A stretch of 64,000 bases of DNA from Altericroceibacterium spongiae (GCF_003610805.1 NZ_RAPF01000012.1:1-64000); one strand, 5' to 3'; positions 15,488 to 25,402 are shown, numbered from the stretch's first letter. Notes: generated by a model not told the origin, from the sequence alone. Program-made: numbers and translations.

Positions 15488-16309
15488 ATGAAGAAAGATT
15501 TTCTCGTTTATTGCGCTATTGCAGGCGTTACGATCTCGATAGCGGCGGCAACAGCCTATGCTGCGCCATGGCAAAGTTCTGACCGGCAGAATGAAGCACT
15601 GAAAGAAGCTCTCGCTGAGCGGCTTCCCAAGACCGAAATATCGCGGATCGATTGCAGCCAGATTAATGGCGTGTGTGAGGTGCAGGCAAAGTCCAACCTT
15701 TTCTATACGGATGAATCTGGACGATATCTCATTATCGGCCGGATTTACGATCTGGAAACGCGGCAGGATCTCACTGCAGCACGGCTGTTGGAAATGGCAC
15801 CGGAAACATTGGTTGATGGCGCGGCTAAAACGGCGCGCGCTGATACTGATGAGCATCGATCCATGGAGGCGGGGCAGGAAATTGCTGAGGCCAAAGTATC
15901 GCTAACAAAGCTGAATGAGAAAGGTGCGATTAACTGGGGCAAGGGTTCCCATACCGTCACCATATTCAGTGATTTTCGCTGTGGTTACTGCCAGCGGTTG
16001 CACCAGACGCTTTCAGATATGAATGTGAGAGTGGTTGAGCGGCCTATTTCGATCCTTGGATCGCGCGCCATTTCGGAAGCGGTCATTTGTGCTGAAGACC
16101 GTCAGACAGCGCTCAAAAAGGCGTATGCAGGCGCCGATCTGGCCGGTTCGAGAAAGTGCGATACTTCAGGACTTGACCAGAATGAAGGCTTTGCACGCGA
16201 AAACGGTTTCACCGGAACGCCCGTTATTGTCCGTGAGGATGGAGCGGTGCTTCGTGGTTATCGTCCTAAAGCCTTCCTGGAACAATGGCTGGAAGGGAAG
16301 GTGTCATGA
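15488..16309 (+). CDS. DsbC-like thiol:disulfide isomerase
   Basis: Periplasmic protein likely to shuffle disulfides in the cysteine-rich transfer proteins TraU, TraN and TraH. The 273 residues have a signal peptide (to about residue 27), a DsbC-type N-terminal domain, and a thioredoxin fold with FSDFRCGYCQRLH carrying the CGYC active site; GFTGTPVIV supplies the cis-proline loop. DsbC homologues are often found in F-type operons. The stop codon overlaps the traV start. Confidence 0.9.
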   Translation: MKKDFLVYCAIAGVTISIAAATAYAAPWQSSDRQNEALKEALAERLPKTEISRIDCSQINGVCEVQAKSNLFYTDESGRYLIIGRIYDLETRQDLTAARLLEMAPETLVDGAAKTARADTDEHRSMEAGQEIAEAKVSLTKLNEKGAINWGKGSHTVTIFSDFRCGYCQRLHQTLSDMNVRVVERPISILGSRAISEAVICAEDRQTALKKAYAGADLAGSRKCDTSGLDQNEGFARENGFTGTPVIVREDGAVLRGYRPKAFLEQWLEGKVS

Positions 16310-16902
16310 TGAGGGCCGCTTCCGTTCTGGTAATCCTCGCCGGTTGTCTTGGTGGGTGTACGACATTTGGGACGAATGTTGGGGGCTCTTTCGAGTGTAA
16401 GGGGCCGGAAGGTGTTTGCGCCCCATCCGTGGATATCGATGATACTGCTCTGGCGTCAATCAATGAGGGGAGGAGCCGAAACTTTCTCTCACCAACCGGT
16501 CCCTTCAAGGTCGATGATGGCGACGGGGTCAAAGACAACATAGCCAGGCGCGAAGCCGAGGACGGAGAGCGCTATGCGCTGAATGTCATTTTTCCGGCCT
16601 ATGCCGACAGGACCGGCGCGCATCATCCAAGGCAGACGGAAACTGTTGAGGTGACAATGCCTGGTGGCGATTATGGTGCCGGCGAAATGGCCGGCCGCAC
16701 CTTTGGGTATTCTTCAAGAGGTCTTTTGGGGGCGGCCGAAAGCGCGCCCAAAATCATGGCGCAGAGCGTTTTGCCAGGGGCTGCGGTTGAGGCGAAAGAG
16801 AGCGGGAACCCGATTGCGCGTATCCAGGAGCAGGTTGCCGCGAGTGTGGCGGCTGAGGGTGAGACCCGGCGTGCGGAATCCTTTCCGGGGGGCGTCGAAT
16901 GA
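16306..16902 (+). CDS. traV: lipoprotein TraV
   Basis: Outer-membrane lipoprotein (VirB7-like role) of the TraV/K/B core. The N-terminus MMRAASVLVILAGCLGGC provides a lipoprotein signal with LGGC as the lipobox, followed by SFECKGPEGVCAPS, the paired cysteines typical of TraV. The remaining residues are polar and alanine-rich. ATG 16306 follows GGAAGGGAAGG; ATG 16309 is equally possible. It overlaps the genes on both sides by 4 bases. Confidence 0.88.
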   Translation: MMRAASVLVILAGCLGGCTTFGTNVGGSFECKGPEGVCAPSVDIDDTALASINEGRSRNFLSPTGPFKVDDGDGVKDNIARREAEDGERYALNVIFPAYADRTGAHHPRQTETVEVTMPGGDYGAGEMAGRTFGYSSRGLLGAAESAPKIMAQSVLPGAAVEAKESGNPIARIQEQVAASVAAEGETRRAESFPGGVE

Positions 16903-19523
16903 TTATCATCACGCTCCTGGTCCTTATGCTCGGCGCGATTGCGGTTTTGGGTCTTGCCAGACGCAATGGTCAGAGCGTTCCCGCTTATATTAGCGAAGCG
17001 TTGTTCGGCGATAAGAGACAGCCCGATGAGACGCCAAGCGGTATGGATGCCGCAATGCTGTCGAAGTTCCTGCCTTACCAGAATTTCGATAGTGAAAAGA
17101 AGATCTTCGAAAATCGGAAGTCTCGCGGATTTGTCGTTGAGCTTGCGCCGCTCGTCGGGGCGGATGAACGTGTCGGTGAAATTCTCAATACGATTTTCAC
17201 AGATGTTTTGATGCCGGGCGCCTGCTTTGCGATTCATAACTACGCATCGCCCCGCATATCCGAGAAGTTGCAGGGATGGGCTTTGCCGCGCGTTCAGCGT
17301 GGAGGTGTCTTTGCCAAGCTGTCCAAATACAGAATTGAGAAACTGACGCGGGGGGCATGGGACAGTCTTGCAAGCGACGGTCCTTTTAACCTGCGACGGT
17401 TCGAAGTCGTGATCGATGTCAGCATTGCCAATGATTCCAGTTTGAAGCTCGATGATCTTCTTACTATGCGGGAAAGCTTAATCGCGGCATTTGATGCGAT
17501 TAACGTGCCGACACGTATCTGGACGCCTGTCGAGCTCATACGCTTCTTCGATGAGATTATGTGCCCATCAACAGGGGCCGGGGACGATGTAGTAAGTTAT
17601 AATCGCTTCGACCCTATCCAGGCGCAATGCATCCGGCATGATGTTGTAACGCATGTTGATAAGCATCGTCTGGTTGTTGAGGCACCATCGCTTCGGGCAA
17701 CAGGAGAACAGATCTCCGGCGTTCCCGATTTTCGCGATTATGTGCCTGATAAATTCGATATTCGGACTCTGGCCCCGCGAAATTTCCCGGATGTTTGGGC
17801 GCCGTGGGATGGGCAAAAAACAATTGGCGATATCTTCAATTCCAAACTGCGCCTGCCTTGCCCGACACTGCAATCCTTGTCCGGACAGGTTCAGAGCAGC
17901 GAAGAGAGCCAGGGCAAGGCCGGTTATAAGGGTATGCGCACCACGTCTCTTTCCGATGGGAAGAGCGCACGTTTTTTGCCGAACCTGAAGAAACAGTCGG
18001 CTGAATGGCAATATGCGTCTGAGCGTATCGAAACAGGTGAAAAGCTCGTCAGAGCTTATTATTCTGTATCGGTCATTTCTCCATATAACGCAGGGGAAAA
18101 GAATGCTCGCGCGGTAAAGGCGATGTTTAAAGCGTGTGGCTGGGATCTGATCGACCAGACATATATTCAGCTCGCGGGCTTTATGAACCATTTCCCGCTT
18201 CTAATGGCTGATGGATTTTCGAGCGACCTTGACAGGTTTTCGCGCAAAAAGACCTTCCTTTCTTCTTCAGTTGCAGCGCTCGCTCCGTTTCATGGCGAAT
18301 ATGTCGGCGGGGATGTCCCTCATGTTTTGCTGATTGGCAGACGGGGCCAACCGCAGTTCTTTTCGCCATTCCAGAACAATGCGGGCAACCATAATTGCTC
18401 GATTATCGGTAAATCCGGATCGGGTAAGTCTGTGTTGCTGCAAGATTTTGCTGCCAGCTTTGCGGGTGCTGGCGCGAAAACGATCATCATCGATGACGGC
18501 CGTTCATTCGAACATATGTGTAAAGCGGTCGGCGGCACATTCACTGAATTTAAATTGTCATCCGGGATTTCGGTCAATCCGTTTCGGATGATCGATGCCG
18601 AAATAGCTGAGCGAGACAGTGACTATCTGGTGGATTGTCTGGCCATGCTCAAATCGATCGTTGCACAAATGGCTCGCAATGAGAGTAAGCTTTCGGAAAC
18701 GGAGCGTGGCCTGATTGACCGTGCTGTCGGCGCTGTGTGGGAACGGTGCCGGGTAAGTGGCACGATTGATGATATCATTCACGAGTTGAATGAGCTTGAG
18801 AATCCTGTTGCCAGTGATCTGGCGACGGCCATGTTGCCGTTTTCGTCGGATGGCACTTTCGGTCAGTTTTTCGTTGGTGAAAACAACCTCGATCTGGCGG
18901 CCGACCTTACTGTTTTTGAACTGTCTGATCTGGCAAGCCGCGAAGAACTGCGCTCAGTCGTTCTGACGTCTGTGATGTTTCACGCATCACAGATCATGCG
19001 CAGAATGGATCGCAGCATCCCCAAAATTCTTATGATCGATGAAGCCTGGCAGCTCCTGAAGGGCGGTGAAATGGCTCAGTTTATCGAGACCTATGCCCGT
19101 ACCTGCCGGAAGTATGGCGGAGCGCTCGTGACGGCCACGCAATCGATCAATGATTTTTACAAATCAGAAGGGTCTCTCGCTGCGTTGGAGAACTCGGACT
19201 GGACGATCAATTTAATGCAGAAGCCGGAGACAATATCCGGTTTTAAAAAGTCCGATCGCTTCGAGATGGACCATTATACCGAGTCTTTACTGCGCTCTTT
19301 GAAAAGAAACGGCGTCGATTATTCTGACGTGCTCGTCACAGGTCCGGATACGCAGTTTGTCGGTCGGCTCGTTCTCGATCCGTTTTCTGCCACTCTTTAT
19401 TCATCGAGCCCGGATGTTTTCGCCAAGATTGAAAGGCTGGTTCACACCGGGCTTGCCATGCCGGATGCCATTGAAGCTGTTGCATTCGGACAGGCCTCAA
19501 TAGTGGAGGAGAAAGCAGCATGA
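16899..19523 (+). CDS. traC: transfer ATPase TraC
   Basis: VirB4-type ATPase at the inner membrane that powers pilus assembly. The 874 residues have an N-terminal TraC domain (LPYQNFDSEKKIFEN) and a C-terminal motor: Walker A GKSGSGKS near residue 505 and Walker B KILMIDEAWQLL near residue 710, followed by the TATQSINDF segment common to VirB4 proteins. Length matches TraC. Confidence 0.95.
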   Translation: MIIITLLVLMLGAIAVLGLARRNGQSVPAYISEALFGDKRQPDETPSGMDAAMLSKFLPYQNFDSEKKIFENRKSRGFVVELAPLVGADERVGEILNTIFTDVLMPGACFAIHNYASPRISEKLQGWALPRVQRGGVFAKLSKYRIEKLTRGAWDSLASDGPFNLRRFEVVIDVSIANDSSLKLDDLLTMRESLIAAFDAINVPTRIWTPVELIRFFDEIMCPSTGAGDDVVSYNRFDPIQAQCIRHDVVTHVDKHRLVVEAPSLRATGEQISGVPDFRDYVPDKFDIRTLAPRNFPDVWAPWDGQKTIGDIFNSKLRLPCPTLQSLSGQVQSSEESQGKAGYKGMRTTSLSDGKSARFLPNLKKQSAEWQYASERIETGEKLVRAYYSVSVISPYNAGEKNARAVKAMFKACGWDLIDQTYIQLAGFMNHFPLLMADGFSSDLDRFSRKKTFLSSSVAALAPFHGEYVGGDVPHVLLIGRRGQPQFFSPFQNNAGNHNCSIIGKSGSGKSVLLQDFAASFAGAGAKTIIIDDGRSFEHMCKAVGGTFTEFKLSSGISVNPFRMIDAEIAERDSDYLVDCLAMLKSIVAQMARNESKLSETERGLIDRAVGAVWERCRVSGTIDDIIHELNELENPVASDLATAMLPFSSDGTFGQFFVGENNLDLAADLTVFELSDLASREELRSVVLTSVMFHASQIMRRMDRSIPKILMIDEAWQLLKGGEMAQFIETYARTCRKYGGALVTATQSINDFYKSEGSLAALENSDWTINLMQKPETISGFKKSDRFEMDHYTESLLRSLKRNGVDYSDVLVTGPDTQFVGRLVLDPFSATLYSSSPDVFAKIERLVHTGLAMPDAIEAVAFGQASIVEEKAA

Positions 19524-19843
19524 CAAAAGAAACGTTGCTCGAATTTTCTCAAACAGTGATGGCCTTAACCCTTCAGATATTGGGGTGGGTGATATCTAAC
19601 ACTCTGATTACAATCGGAACTGTTTCGTTTTTCTTCTTTTCTGTCGGGAATTTCACGATTGCCGGCACAATGCATCAACTTCTGAACCTGTCCGGGCGAT
19701 ATGTGGCTGCTGATATTTCTCGCCAGCTTCAGTTCAACGACCTCCTTGGTTGTTCGATCTTAATTGTTTTTTTGGCGACCGCATTTCTTCGCCGGTCGGT
19801 TCTCATCCGCATTTTTGATGAAACGGGGCGTAAATATGTCTGA
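19520..19843 (+). CDS. small membrane protein of the transfer operon, 107 aa
   Basis: Unrecognised protein with two hydrophobic segments, about residues 12-45 and 73-92, joined by a polar loop. It begins on the traC stop (ATGA) and overlaps trbI by 8 bases, so it is surely translated. By position, between traC and trbI, it could be an accessory inner-membrane component. I cannot assign it to a known Tra family. Confidence 0.7.
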   Translation: MTKETLLEFSQTVMALTLQILGWVISNTLITIGTVSFFFFSVGNFTIAGTMHQLLNLSGRYVAADISRQLQFNDLLGCSILIVFLATAFLRRSVLIRIFDETGRKYV

Positions 19844-20390
19844 AATAGTTTCCACTATTGACGATCGGCATGATCGAGACAGCGCGACAAATGCTGCGCA
19901 GAGCCTGAACAATTCGCAAACGCAGGAACCTGCAGATAATGCGAAGCGCCGCACTTCACAGGCTGCAAGGAAGGTTGGACAGGCATGGAGCGGGGGGCAG
20001 TTTTTTCTCGCCGTAGCGGCGTTGGTTGCCTCTGTAATTGTTGGCTGGAAGCTAATTGGTAATTCTGGGCCAGCGACGATTGAAACAGTTCAATTGAATG
20101 CAATTGTTGGCGAATATGTTCGTGCGCAGGCGCGCTCAGGGAACAGCGAACAGGATGCGGCGGCGCAAACTGCCGCATTCATGTCAGCGCTTGATAATGT
20201 GCTGCAAAAGAAGGCTGCGGATGGACGCTTGATCCTGGTGAGTGATGCCATTGTGGCCGGCGCCGCCCAGGATATCACAAACTCCATTCGTGATGAGGTC
20301 TATTCGCAGGTGGCGCTCCCCGCGCCGGTCACACAGTCGGCGGTTGCAGGCGATATGCGCAACTATCTTCAGAGCGGTGAAGGTGAGTGA
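19836..20390 (+). CDS. trbI: TrbI-family (F-type) inner-membrane protein
   Basis: F TrbI affects pilus outgrowth and retraction. The 184 residues have a polar N-terminus, one membrane helix at about residues 52-72 (FFLAVAALVASVIVGWKLIG), and a periplasmic domain ending in ILVSDAIVAGAAQDITNSI, which matches the ILVSPAVVQGAPDIT signature of the family. ATG 19836 overlaps the end of the previous gene. Confidence 0.82.
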   Translation: MSEIVSTIDDRHDRDSATNAAQSLNNSQTQEPADNAKRRTSQAARKVGQAWSGGQFFLAVAALVASVIVGWKLIGNSGPATIETVQLNAIVGEYVRAQARSGNSEQDAAAQTAAFMSALDNVLQKKAADGRLILVSDAIVAGAAQDITNSIRDEVYSQVALPAPVTQSAVAGDMRNYLQSGEGE

Positions 20391-20929
20391 TGGCACGCAA
20401 AGTCAGCCTTGGCAGTCTTGCGAGAACACGCCTTTCTTTCCGGAAGAAAATGTTATCGCTCGGTGTAATCGCCGTTTTGGGTTTTACCGTGCATAGCATT
20501 TCCAGGTGGAGCGAAACGCATGGTTTTCTGATTAATGCGACGGAATCGTTACCCAACTGGGCGTTCTTTATTCAATCTGGCGTGTTTCCCACGCGCGGTG
20601 ACTATGTGATTTTCGATCCCGGTGATGATCCGATTGTCACTGAGTATTTCGGTGAGCACCCGTCCTTATTCGCCAAGATCACTTATGGCGTGGCAGGTGA
20701 TCTGGTGGAGAGGCGCGGTAATGAAGTTTATGTAAATGGTGATCCGGTTGCCAGGCTGAAGCCGTATACCCGAAAGGGTGACAAGCTGACGGCCGGGCCT
20801 GTTGGTGTCATTCCGAAGGGCTGTGTTTACGCAGGGTCGCATCACAAGGACGGGTTTGATAGCCGTTATGCGAATATCGGTTTTGTCTGCAAAGACAGGC
20901 TGGTGGGTGTGGGAACACCCATTCTATGA
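20390..20929 (+). CDS. traF: S26-family signal peptidase of the transfer operon
   Basis: TraF/LepB-type serine protease at the inner membrane that processes a transfer protein, most likely the prepilin. In the 179 residues, a membrane anchor at about 20-40 is followed by ATESLPNW with the nucleophile Ser53, and FAKITYGVAGD with the general base Lys96 (GVAGD replaces the usual GLPGD). C-terminal RYANIGFV resembles the S26 box SRYFG. ATG 20390 overlaps the trbI stop. The symbol follows the RP4 TraF peptidase and should not be confused with the thioredoxin-like TraF at 25766. Confidence 0.85.
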   Translation: MARKVSLGSLARTRLSFRKKMLSLGVIAVLGFTVHSISRWSETHGFLINATESLPNWAFFIQSGVFPTRGDYVIFDPGDDPIVTEYFGEHPSLFAKITYGVAGDLVERRGNEVYVNGDPVARLKPYTRKGDKLTAGPVGVIPKGCVYAGSHHKDGFDSRYANIGFVCKDRLVGVGTPIL

Positions 20930-21576
20930 AAGCGCCTGTGATCCTCGGTGCCATAATTGGCGTTTTCACTGGCCCGTTACTGCCAGGTGCAGGGGCATTG
21001 TCAGCCAAAGATTTCGGTCAGTTTGGTGAAGCCTGGCCGATCATCGAACCTGACTTGTTCCAGACCATCAAGGCAAAACTGGTCGCGGCGGAAAAGAGCG
21101 GCAAGCTTGATGATTTGAACGCACGGTTTGCGCAGCGCGTTAAACAGAAGGTCATGCGGCCGTCGCCGGTATCGGGTATTCGGCCGGCCACGCAGAACAA
21201 GACGTGGACGTTTGATCCATCGGTTTCTGTGGACCGCAATATTTCCGATGACAAAGGCCATCTGATTGCGGTTGCCGGGCAACGAGTGAACCCGTTTGAT
21301 TATGTGTCGCTGTCACAGGAACTGATTTTCATCGACGGTGACAGATCCTCCGAAGTGTCCTGGGCCATGGCACAGGGCAGTGATCGTGAGGTGAAGATAA
21401 TCATGGTCAATGGATCGCCCTTTGAAGCGATGAAAGAACATAAGCGCCGCTTCTATTTCGATCAGCAGGGCACGCTCTCAGAGAAGTTTGGTATTCGTCA
21501 CACTCCGGCGACGGTGCAGCAAACTCAAAATGTCCTGACCATTTCGGAGATATCGCTGGATGGGGGCATGCAATGA
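20926..21576 (+). CDS. traW: pilus assembly protein TraW
   Basis: Periplasmic protein required for pilus assembly, acting with TrbC and TraU. The 216 residues have a signal peptide (to about residue 25), then FGQFGEAWPIIEPDLF near the mature N-terminus, the classic TraW motif, and NPFDYVSLSQELIFIDGD in the C-terminal half. The gene overlaps both neighbours by 4 bases. Confidence 0.92.
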   Translation: MKAPVILGAIIGVFTGPLLPGAGALSAKDFGQFGEAWPIIEPDLFQTIKAKLVAAEKSGKLDDLNARFAQRVKQKVMRPSPVSGIRPATQNKTWTFDPSVSVDRNISDDKGHLIAVAGQRVNPFDYVSLSQELIFIDGDRSSEVSWAMAQGSDREVKIIMVNGSPFEAMKEHKRRFYFDQQGTLSEKFGIRHTPATVQQTQNVLTISEISLDGGMQ

Positions 21577-21845
21577 TCGACCGGCTGAAAGAATGGCTGC
21601 CTGCGCCTATGGCGGCAAGGGAAAGCAATGTGCTCAAGGCGGCTCGTTATAGGGTCATTTTGTCTTTGGCGGTGATAGCGTTGCTCGTCTTGTTTTGGGG
21701 GCCGGTGACTGCACTGGTGGGCAGAGTTGCCCTTTATGTTTTGATTGGTCTTGTGGTTTTCTGTGCCGCGCAGGTGCCGATCTGGCTGGCGCTGAAGCGC
21801 GCGGCTGATGACGCCTGGCTTTATCGGGATCAGTCCGATGAGTAG
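21573..21845 (+). CDS. small membrane protein of the transfer operon, 90 aa
   Basis: Unrecognised, with a basic N-terminus and two membrane helices at about residues 28-48 and 50-70 (VALYVLIGLVVFCAAQVPIW). It lies between traW and traU with overlaps of 4 and 8 bases, so it is part of the operon. Its role is not evident. Confidence 0.7.
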   Translation: MIDRLKEWLPAPMAARESNVLKAARYRVILSLAVIALLVLFWGPVTALVGRVALYVLIGLVVFCAAQVPIWLALKRAADDAWLYRDQSDE

Positions 21846-22860
21846 GCTTTGGGTATTCATTGCGTCTTTACTGGCCGTGTTTTCGTTTGGATCGACTGCC
21901 AATGCGCAGACGCTACCCGATAGCGGAAGCTGCTCGGGCAGTTTCGTTAATCCTATCACTGATGTTTGCTGGGGATGCATGTTTCCGCTCTCGCTTGGTG
22001 GCCTCGATATCTGGCCATCCGGCCGGGCGGACACGAATAATCCGGATTTACCGATATGTGCGTGCGGTTCACCGATCCCGCGTATAGGCCTTGCAGTTGG
22101 TTTTTGGGAGCCTGTCAGGCTGATTGATGTCACCACCAAACCGTTCTGTTTTCCAAACATTGGCGGCGTAAAGTTAAATCCGGGTCTCGATGTCGGCCGC
22201 GGTTACGCCTCGGCGCAGTCTCAGATTGGGGGGAAAGGTCAGAACACCGCCAAATATCATGTGCATTACTATGTTTATCCATTGCTCTATTGGCTGGAGC
22301 TTCTGACAGACTTCGTGTGCTTCGAAAAAAGCACATTCGATATTGCTTATCTGACGGAAGTTGATCCGCTTTGGCAGGATGACTCGCTGACCACCATCCT
22401 GAACCCTGAGGCGGCACTCTTCACCAGCCCGATTGCACAGGCGGCCTGCGCGGCCGATTGCACCGCTGCGACCGCTCGCCTGCCGTTGAACGATCTGTTC
22501 TGGTGCTCAGGTTGTCAGGGAAGCATGTACCCCATGAACGGCAATATCGGCGCCAATATGAGTATGACGCAGTCTACGCGACTGGCAGCCGAACGGATGG
22601 TCTACAAGATGCATCGGACCGGGCTCGCTCTCGGCACGATGGGGTCCAAGGGGCTGTGCTCAAAATATTCGATGCCGATCATTAAGAAGAGCCAGTATCG
22701 GCTGCAGCAGGTGAATCCGACACCGATGGTTTCGGGCCGTGAAGCCTGCTCGCCGATCGGTGCGTCAACCACACTCCCGAAAGCTGCGAAGATGTATCCG
22801 GTGAAAGGAGAGGATGTTGGGTTTCTTCTTTGGCGCAAACGCAATTGCTGTGTTTTCTGA
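21838..22860 (+). CDS. traU: pilus assembly protein TraU
   Basis: Exported, cysteine-rich protein needed for DNA transfer and mating. The 340 residues have a signal peptide to about residue 24 (ANA), then ITDVCWGCMFPLSLGG, CACGSPIPRIGLAVGFWEP and the C-terminal WRKRNCCVF, all characteristic of TraU. Its many paired cysteines fit the presence of the DsbC-like isomerase. ATG 21838 (MSRLWVF) is chosen because it starts the signal peptide; a GTG/ATG upstream would put charged residues first. Confidence 0.93.
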   Translation: MSRLWVFIASLLAVFSFGSTANAQTLPDSGSCSGSFVNPITDVCWGCMFPLSLGGLDIWPSGRADTNNPDLPICACGSPIPRIGLAVGFWEPVRLIDVTTKPFCFPNIGGVKLNPGLDVGRGYASAQSQIGGKGQNTAKYHVHYYVYPLLYWLELLTDFVCFEKSTFDIAYLTEVDPLWQDDSLTTILNPEAALFTSPIAQAACAADCTAATARLPLNDLFWCSGCQGSMYPMNGNIGANMSMTQSTRLAAERMVYKMHRTGLALGTMGSKGLCSKYSMPIIKKSQYRLQQVNPTPMVSGREACSPIGASTTLPKAAKMYPVKGEDVGFLLWRKRNCCVF

Positions 22861-22869
22861 GGGAGGGGC

Positions 22870-23616
22870 ATGGTGAAGAAATCAGTTCTCATGACGATTG
22901 GGCCTGTAATCCTTTTCGGAGGGATCAGTGCTGTTGTGGCGCAGAATGTGGAAGGGCTGAACCTTGATACCATAAGGGAGCGCGCCGCGGAGCAAACAGG
23001 TGATGCTCAGGCACTCTTCGATTACGTGACAAGGGAAGGCGGCACGCATGATGCTGAAGCCCAGGCGGTTGTCGATAATGGCGTTGAAGCAATTCAGCGC
23101 ATCAAGGCCGGTGCTGGTGGCAATAGTGACGGGCCGGTTGATCTCGATGAAATGCTGGCAGGTGCAAAATCCAATCTGGCCGGTCCCAAGGACGCGCCTT
23201 TGTTTGTTGCTTTTGCCAGTTTCTCAATGCCGGAGGATTCGCTTAAGCGAATGATCCAGGATGTGACGCGGGCAGGTGGCGTTGTTGTTTTTCGGGGATT
23301 TGCAAAGGATGGGGCGCGAAGCTTTATTAAGCAAATGGCGAAAGTGGCGGATCGAGAAAGCGCCAACAACCTTGCTATCGATCCTCGATTATTCCGCGCC
23401 TTTGGTGTCGATCGCGCTCCGACCTATGTGGCGGTTTCGACCAATTTCGAGCTGTGCGACCAGCTCGACTGTGTGAGTTCCGTTCCCCCGCACGACAAGC
23501 TGGTCGGCAATGTAAGCACAACATATGCGCTTCGGGCTTTTGTGGATGCAGATGGCCCAGGCGCTGGCACAGCAAGCGCCGCTCTCGGCAGATTGGAGAG
23601 GGGTGATGCGGGGTAA
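22870..23616 (+). CDS. trbC: pilus assembly protein TrbC (F-type)
   Basis: Periplasmic partner of TraW; in some F-like systems the two are fused. The 248 residues have a signal peptide, a helical spacer, and the conserved core LFVAFASFSMPEDSLKRMI followed by RAGGVVVFRGF, which is the TrbC signature with a thioredoxin-like fold but no CXXC. It overlaps traN by 11 bases. Confidence 0.92.
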   Translation: MVKKSVLMTIGPVILFGGISAVVAQNVEGLNLDTIRERAAEQTGDAQALFDYVTREGGTHDAEAQAVVDNGVEAIQRIKAGAGGNSDGPVDLDEMLAGAKSNLAGPKDAPLFVAFASFSMPEDSLKRMIQDVTRAGGVVVFRGFAKDGARSFIKQMAKVADRESANNLAIDPRLFRAFGVDRAPTYVAVSTNFELCDQLDCVSSVPPHDKLVGNVSTTYALRAFVDADGPGAGTASAALGRLERGDAG

Positions 23617-25402
23617 GATTGTCTGCAGCATCATTGGCATTTGCTCTTTGGCCGGTGCAGCCGTGGGGCAGAATGCGCATGTCCAGCAATCGGCTGAAGA
23701 ATGGATCAAGAATGTCAGAGATGGATCGGTTGAAGATAGTCTCGATGCAGGCGCAGTAAATCAGGTTCCAGGCTATGAAGGGACGAATACGGATCTTAAT
23801 CGCTATGCGAATGATGCTACCGGACTAACGGATGCGGGTGAGAGGGAGAGAAGCGACCCCAACTATCGCCTTGTCACGGATGAGCCTTCCTCCGTTTTTG
23901 ATCCATCGGAGATCGATCTTTCTTCAGCTCGCGCGGTATCGGCCGATCCGGACAGTTATCTTGGTGGATTCAGTGTTGGCGGTGAAACCGGCGATTGTGA
24001 AGCGCTGCCTCATTCTGACAGCGAGACCCATTATCTCGATAGCTGCAATGAAGGTCTTGATCCGAATGATGGTGCGGTTTGTGAACCTGTGCTGCGATTT
24101 GATGTCAAACCGAAATATGCAGCGACCTGCATGGAGTGGACTGTGCGAAATACGCGCGGTCAGGTCGTTGAAACTGTTTCTACCTGTGGATCGATCAATT
24201 CGAATGCAGCTTGTGAGCGTCGCACAACGAACACTTATGTCCGGGAAAATCTGACAACCGGATCGACGAATTATTCGTCACGGCTGACGGGCACGCGCAA
24301 GAACTACAGATATGATTGCACGGGGCAATTGAGGGTCGTGGGCGAGCGGTCGTCATCGAGATCGTATTATGTCGGGTGGAACCAGTATAACGAACCTGTA
24401 TCCGGCACACCCTCACCGCTGGTTGCCGAAGCAAGTACGCAAACGCGCAATGGTTCTGAGCTTAATGAATGGCTCGATGAAAGCGATTGTGAAGACAAGC
24501 TGGATGGCAAGACCTGTGATAATTATGCGCAGGTTTGCATCGATGATACGCCTTCGAAGAATATCGGGGGGGTCAATGTGCGGCGCGACTGCTGGGCCTG
24601 GCAGCGGACCTATTTGTGCGACGCCAATTTCGTCAATGACTGTGATGAGCTGAAGGCGAAACCGCAATGCGCTCTCGATCATAGCGAATGCCTGAGTGAA
24701 AATTCCGATGGCTCATGCAATCTGTATGACCATTGGTATGACTGTACGATCGGTGAGGATACTGACGGCGAGGATAAGGGCTTTGTGTGTTCCGGAGACC
24801 TTTATTGTCTCGACGGTGAATGCACCCAGGTCGAACGCGAAGCGTCGACCGAATTTCAGGATGCCATGGTGGCTGTGCAGGCCATGGGGCAAATGCGCGA
24901 TGACTTCGATCCGGATGCGATGGAGTTGTTCGCCGGTGAAGCGTTGAAATGCACCAAGAAGATCTTCGGGCTCTCTAATTGTTGTTCGGGCAAGGGTATT
25001 CCGCTGGTTACACCTTTTCTGTGCAACTCCGAAGATCGGCTCGTTGACGAAAAGGATGATGCGGGCCTGTGCCATTATGTTGGCACATACTGTTCAGACA
25101 AGGTGCTCGGAGTCTGTGTGACGAAGAAGCAATCCTACTGCTGTTTTGCGAGCAAACTGACCAGAATAATCCAGGAGCAGGGCCGCGATCAGCTCGGACT
25201 TGATTGGGGCGAGAAGAAAGAGCCGGAATGTAACGGTTTCACCCCTGAGCAATTCCAGCATCTCAATCTGGCGTTGATGGATTTTGCAGAAGTTTATGAA
25301 GAGTTCACCGATGCGGTGAGCCTGCCCGATGAAGTGGAAACAAGCCTGCAAATCCAGAACAAAATCGAACAATATTATGACGTTGCGAGCGGGGGTAATT
25401 AA
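23606..25402 (+). CDS. traN: mating-pair stabilisation protein TraN
   Basis: Large cysteine-rich outer-membrane protein that stabilises contact with recipients. The 598 residues begin with a signal peptide (MRGKIVCSIIGICSLAGAAVGQ); the rest contains more than 40 cysteines, including FGLSNCCSGKG and SYCCFASKL, the conserved C-terminal TraN region. The middle section between about residues 130 and 400 is expected to be the variable recipient-contact part. The stop overlaps the next start (TAATG). Confidence 0.92.
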   Translation: MRGKIVCSIIGICSLAGAAVGQNAHVQQSAEEWIKNVRDGSVEDSLDAGAVNQVPGYEGTNTDLNRYANDATGLTDAGERERSDPNYRLVTDEPSSVFDPSEIDLSSARAVSADPDSYLGGFSVGGETGDCEALPHSDSETHYLDSCNEGLDPNDGAVCEPVLRFDVKPKYAATCMEWTVRNTRGQVVETVSTCGSINSNAACERRTTNTYVRENLTTGSTNYSSRLTGTRKNYRYDCTGQLRVVGERSSSRSYYVGWNQYNEPVSGTPSPLVAEASTQTRNGSELNEWLDESDCEDKLDGKTCDNYAQVCIDDTPSKNIGGVNVRRDCWAWQRTYLCDANFVNDCDELKAKPQCALDHSECLSENSDGSCNLYDHWYDCTIGEDTDGEDKGFVCSGDLYCLDGECTQVEREASTEFQDAMVAVQAMGQMRDDFDPDAMELFAGEALKCTKKIFGLSNCCSGKGIPLVTPFLCNSEDRLVDEKDDAGLCHYVGTYCSDKVLGVCVTKKQSYCCFASKLTRIIQEQGRDQLGLDWGEKKEPECNGFTPEQFQHLNLALMDFAEVYEEFTDAVSLPDEVETSLQIQNKIEQYYDVASGGN

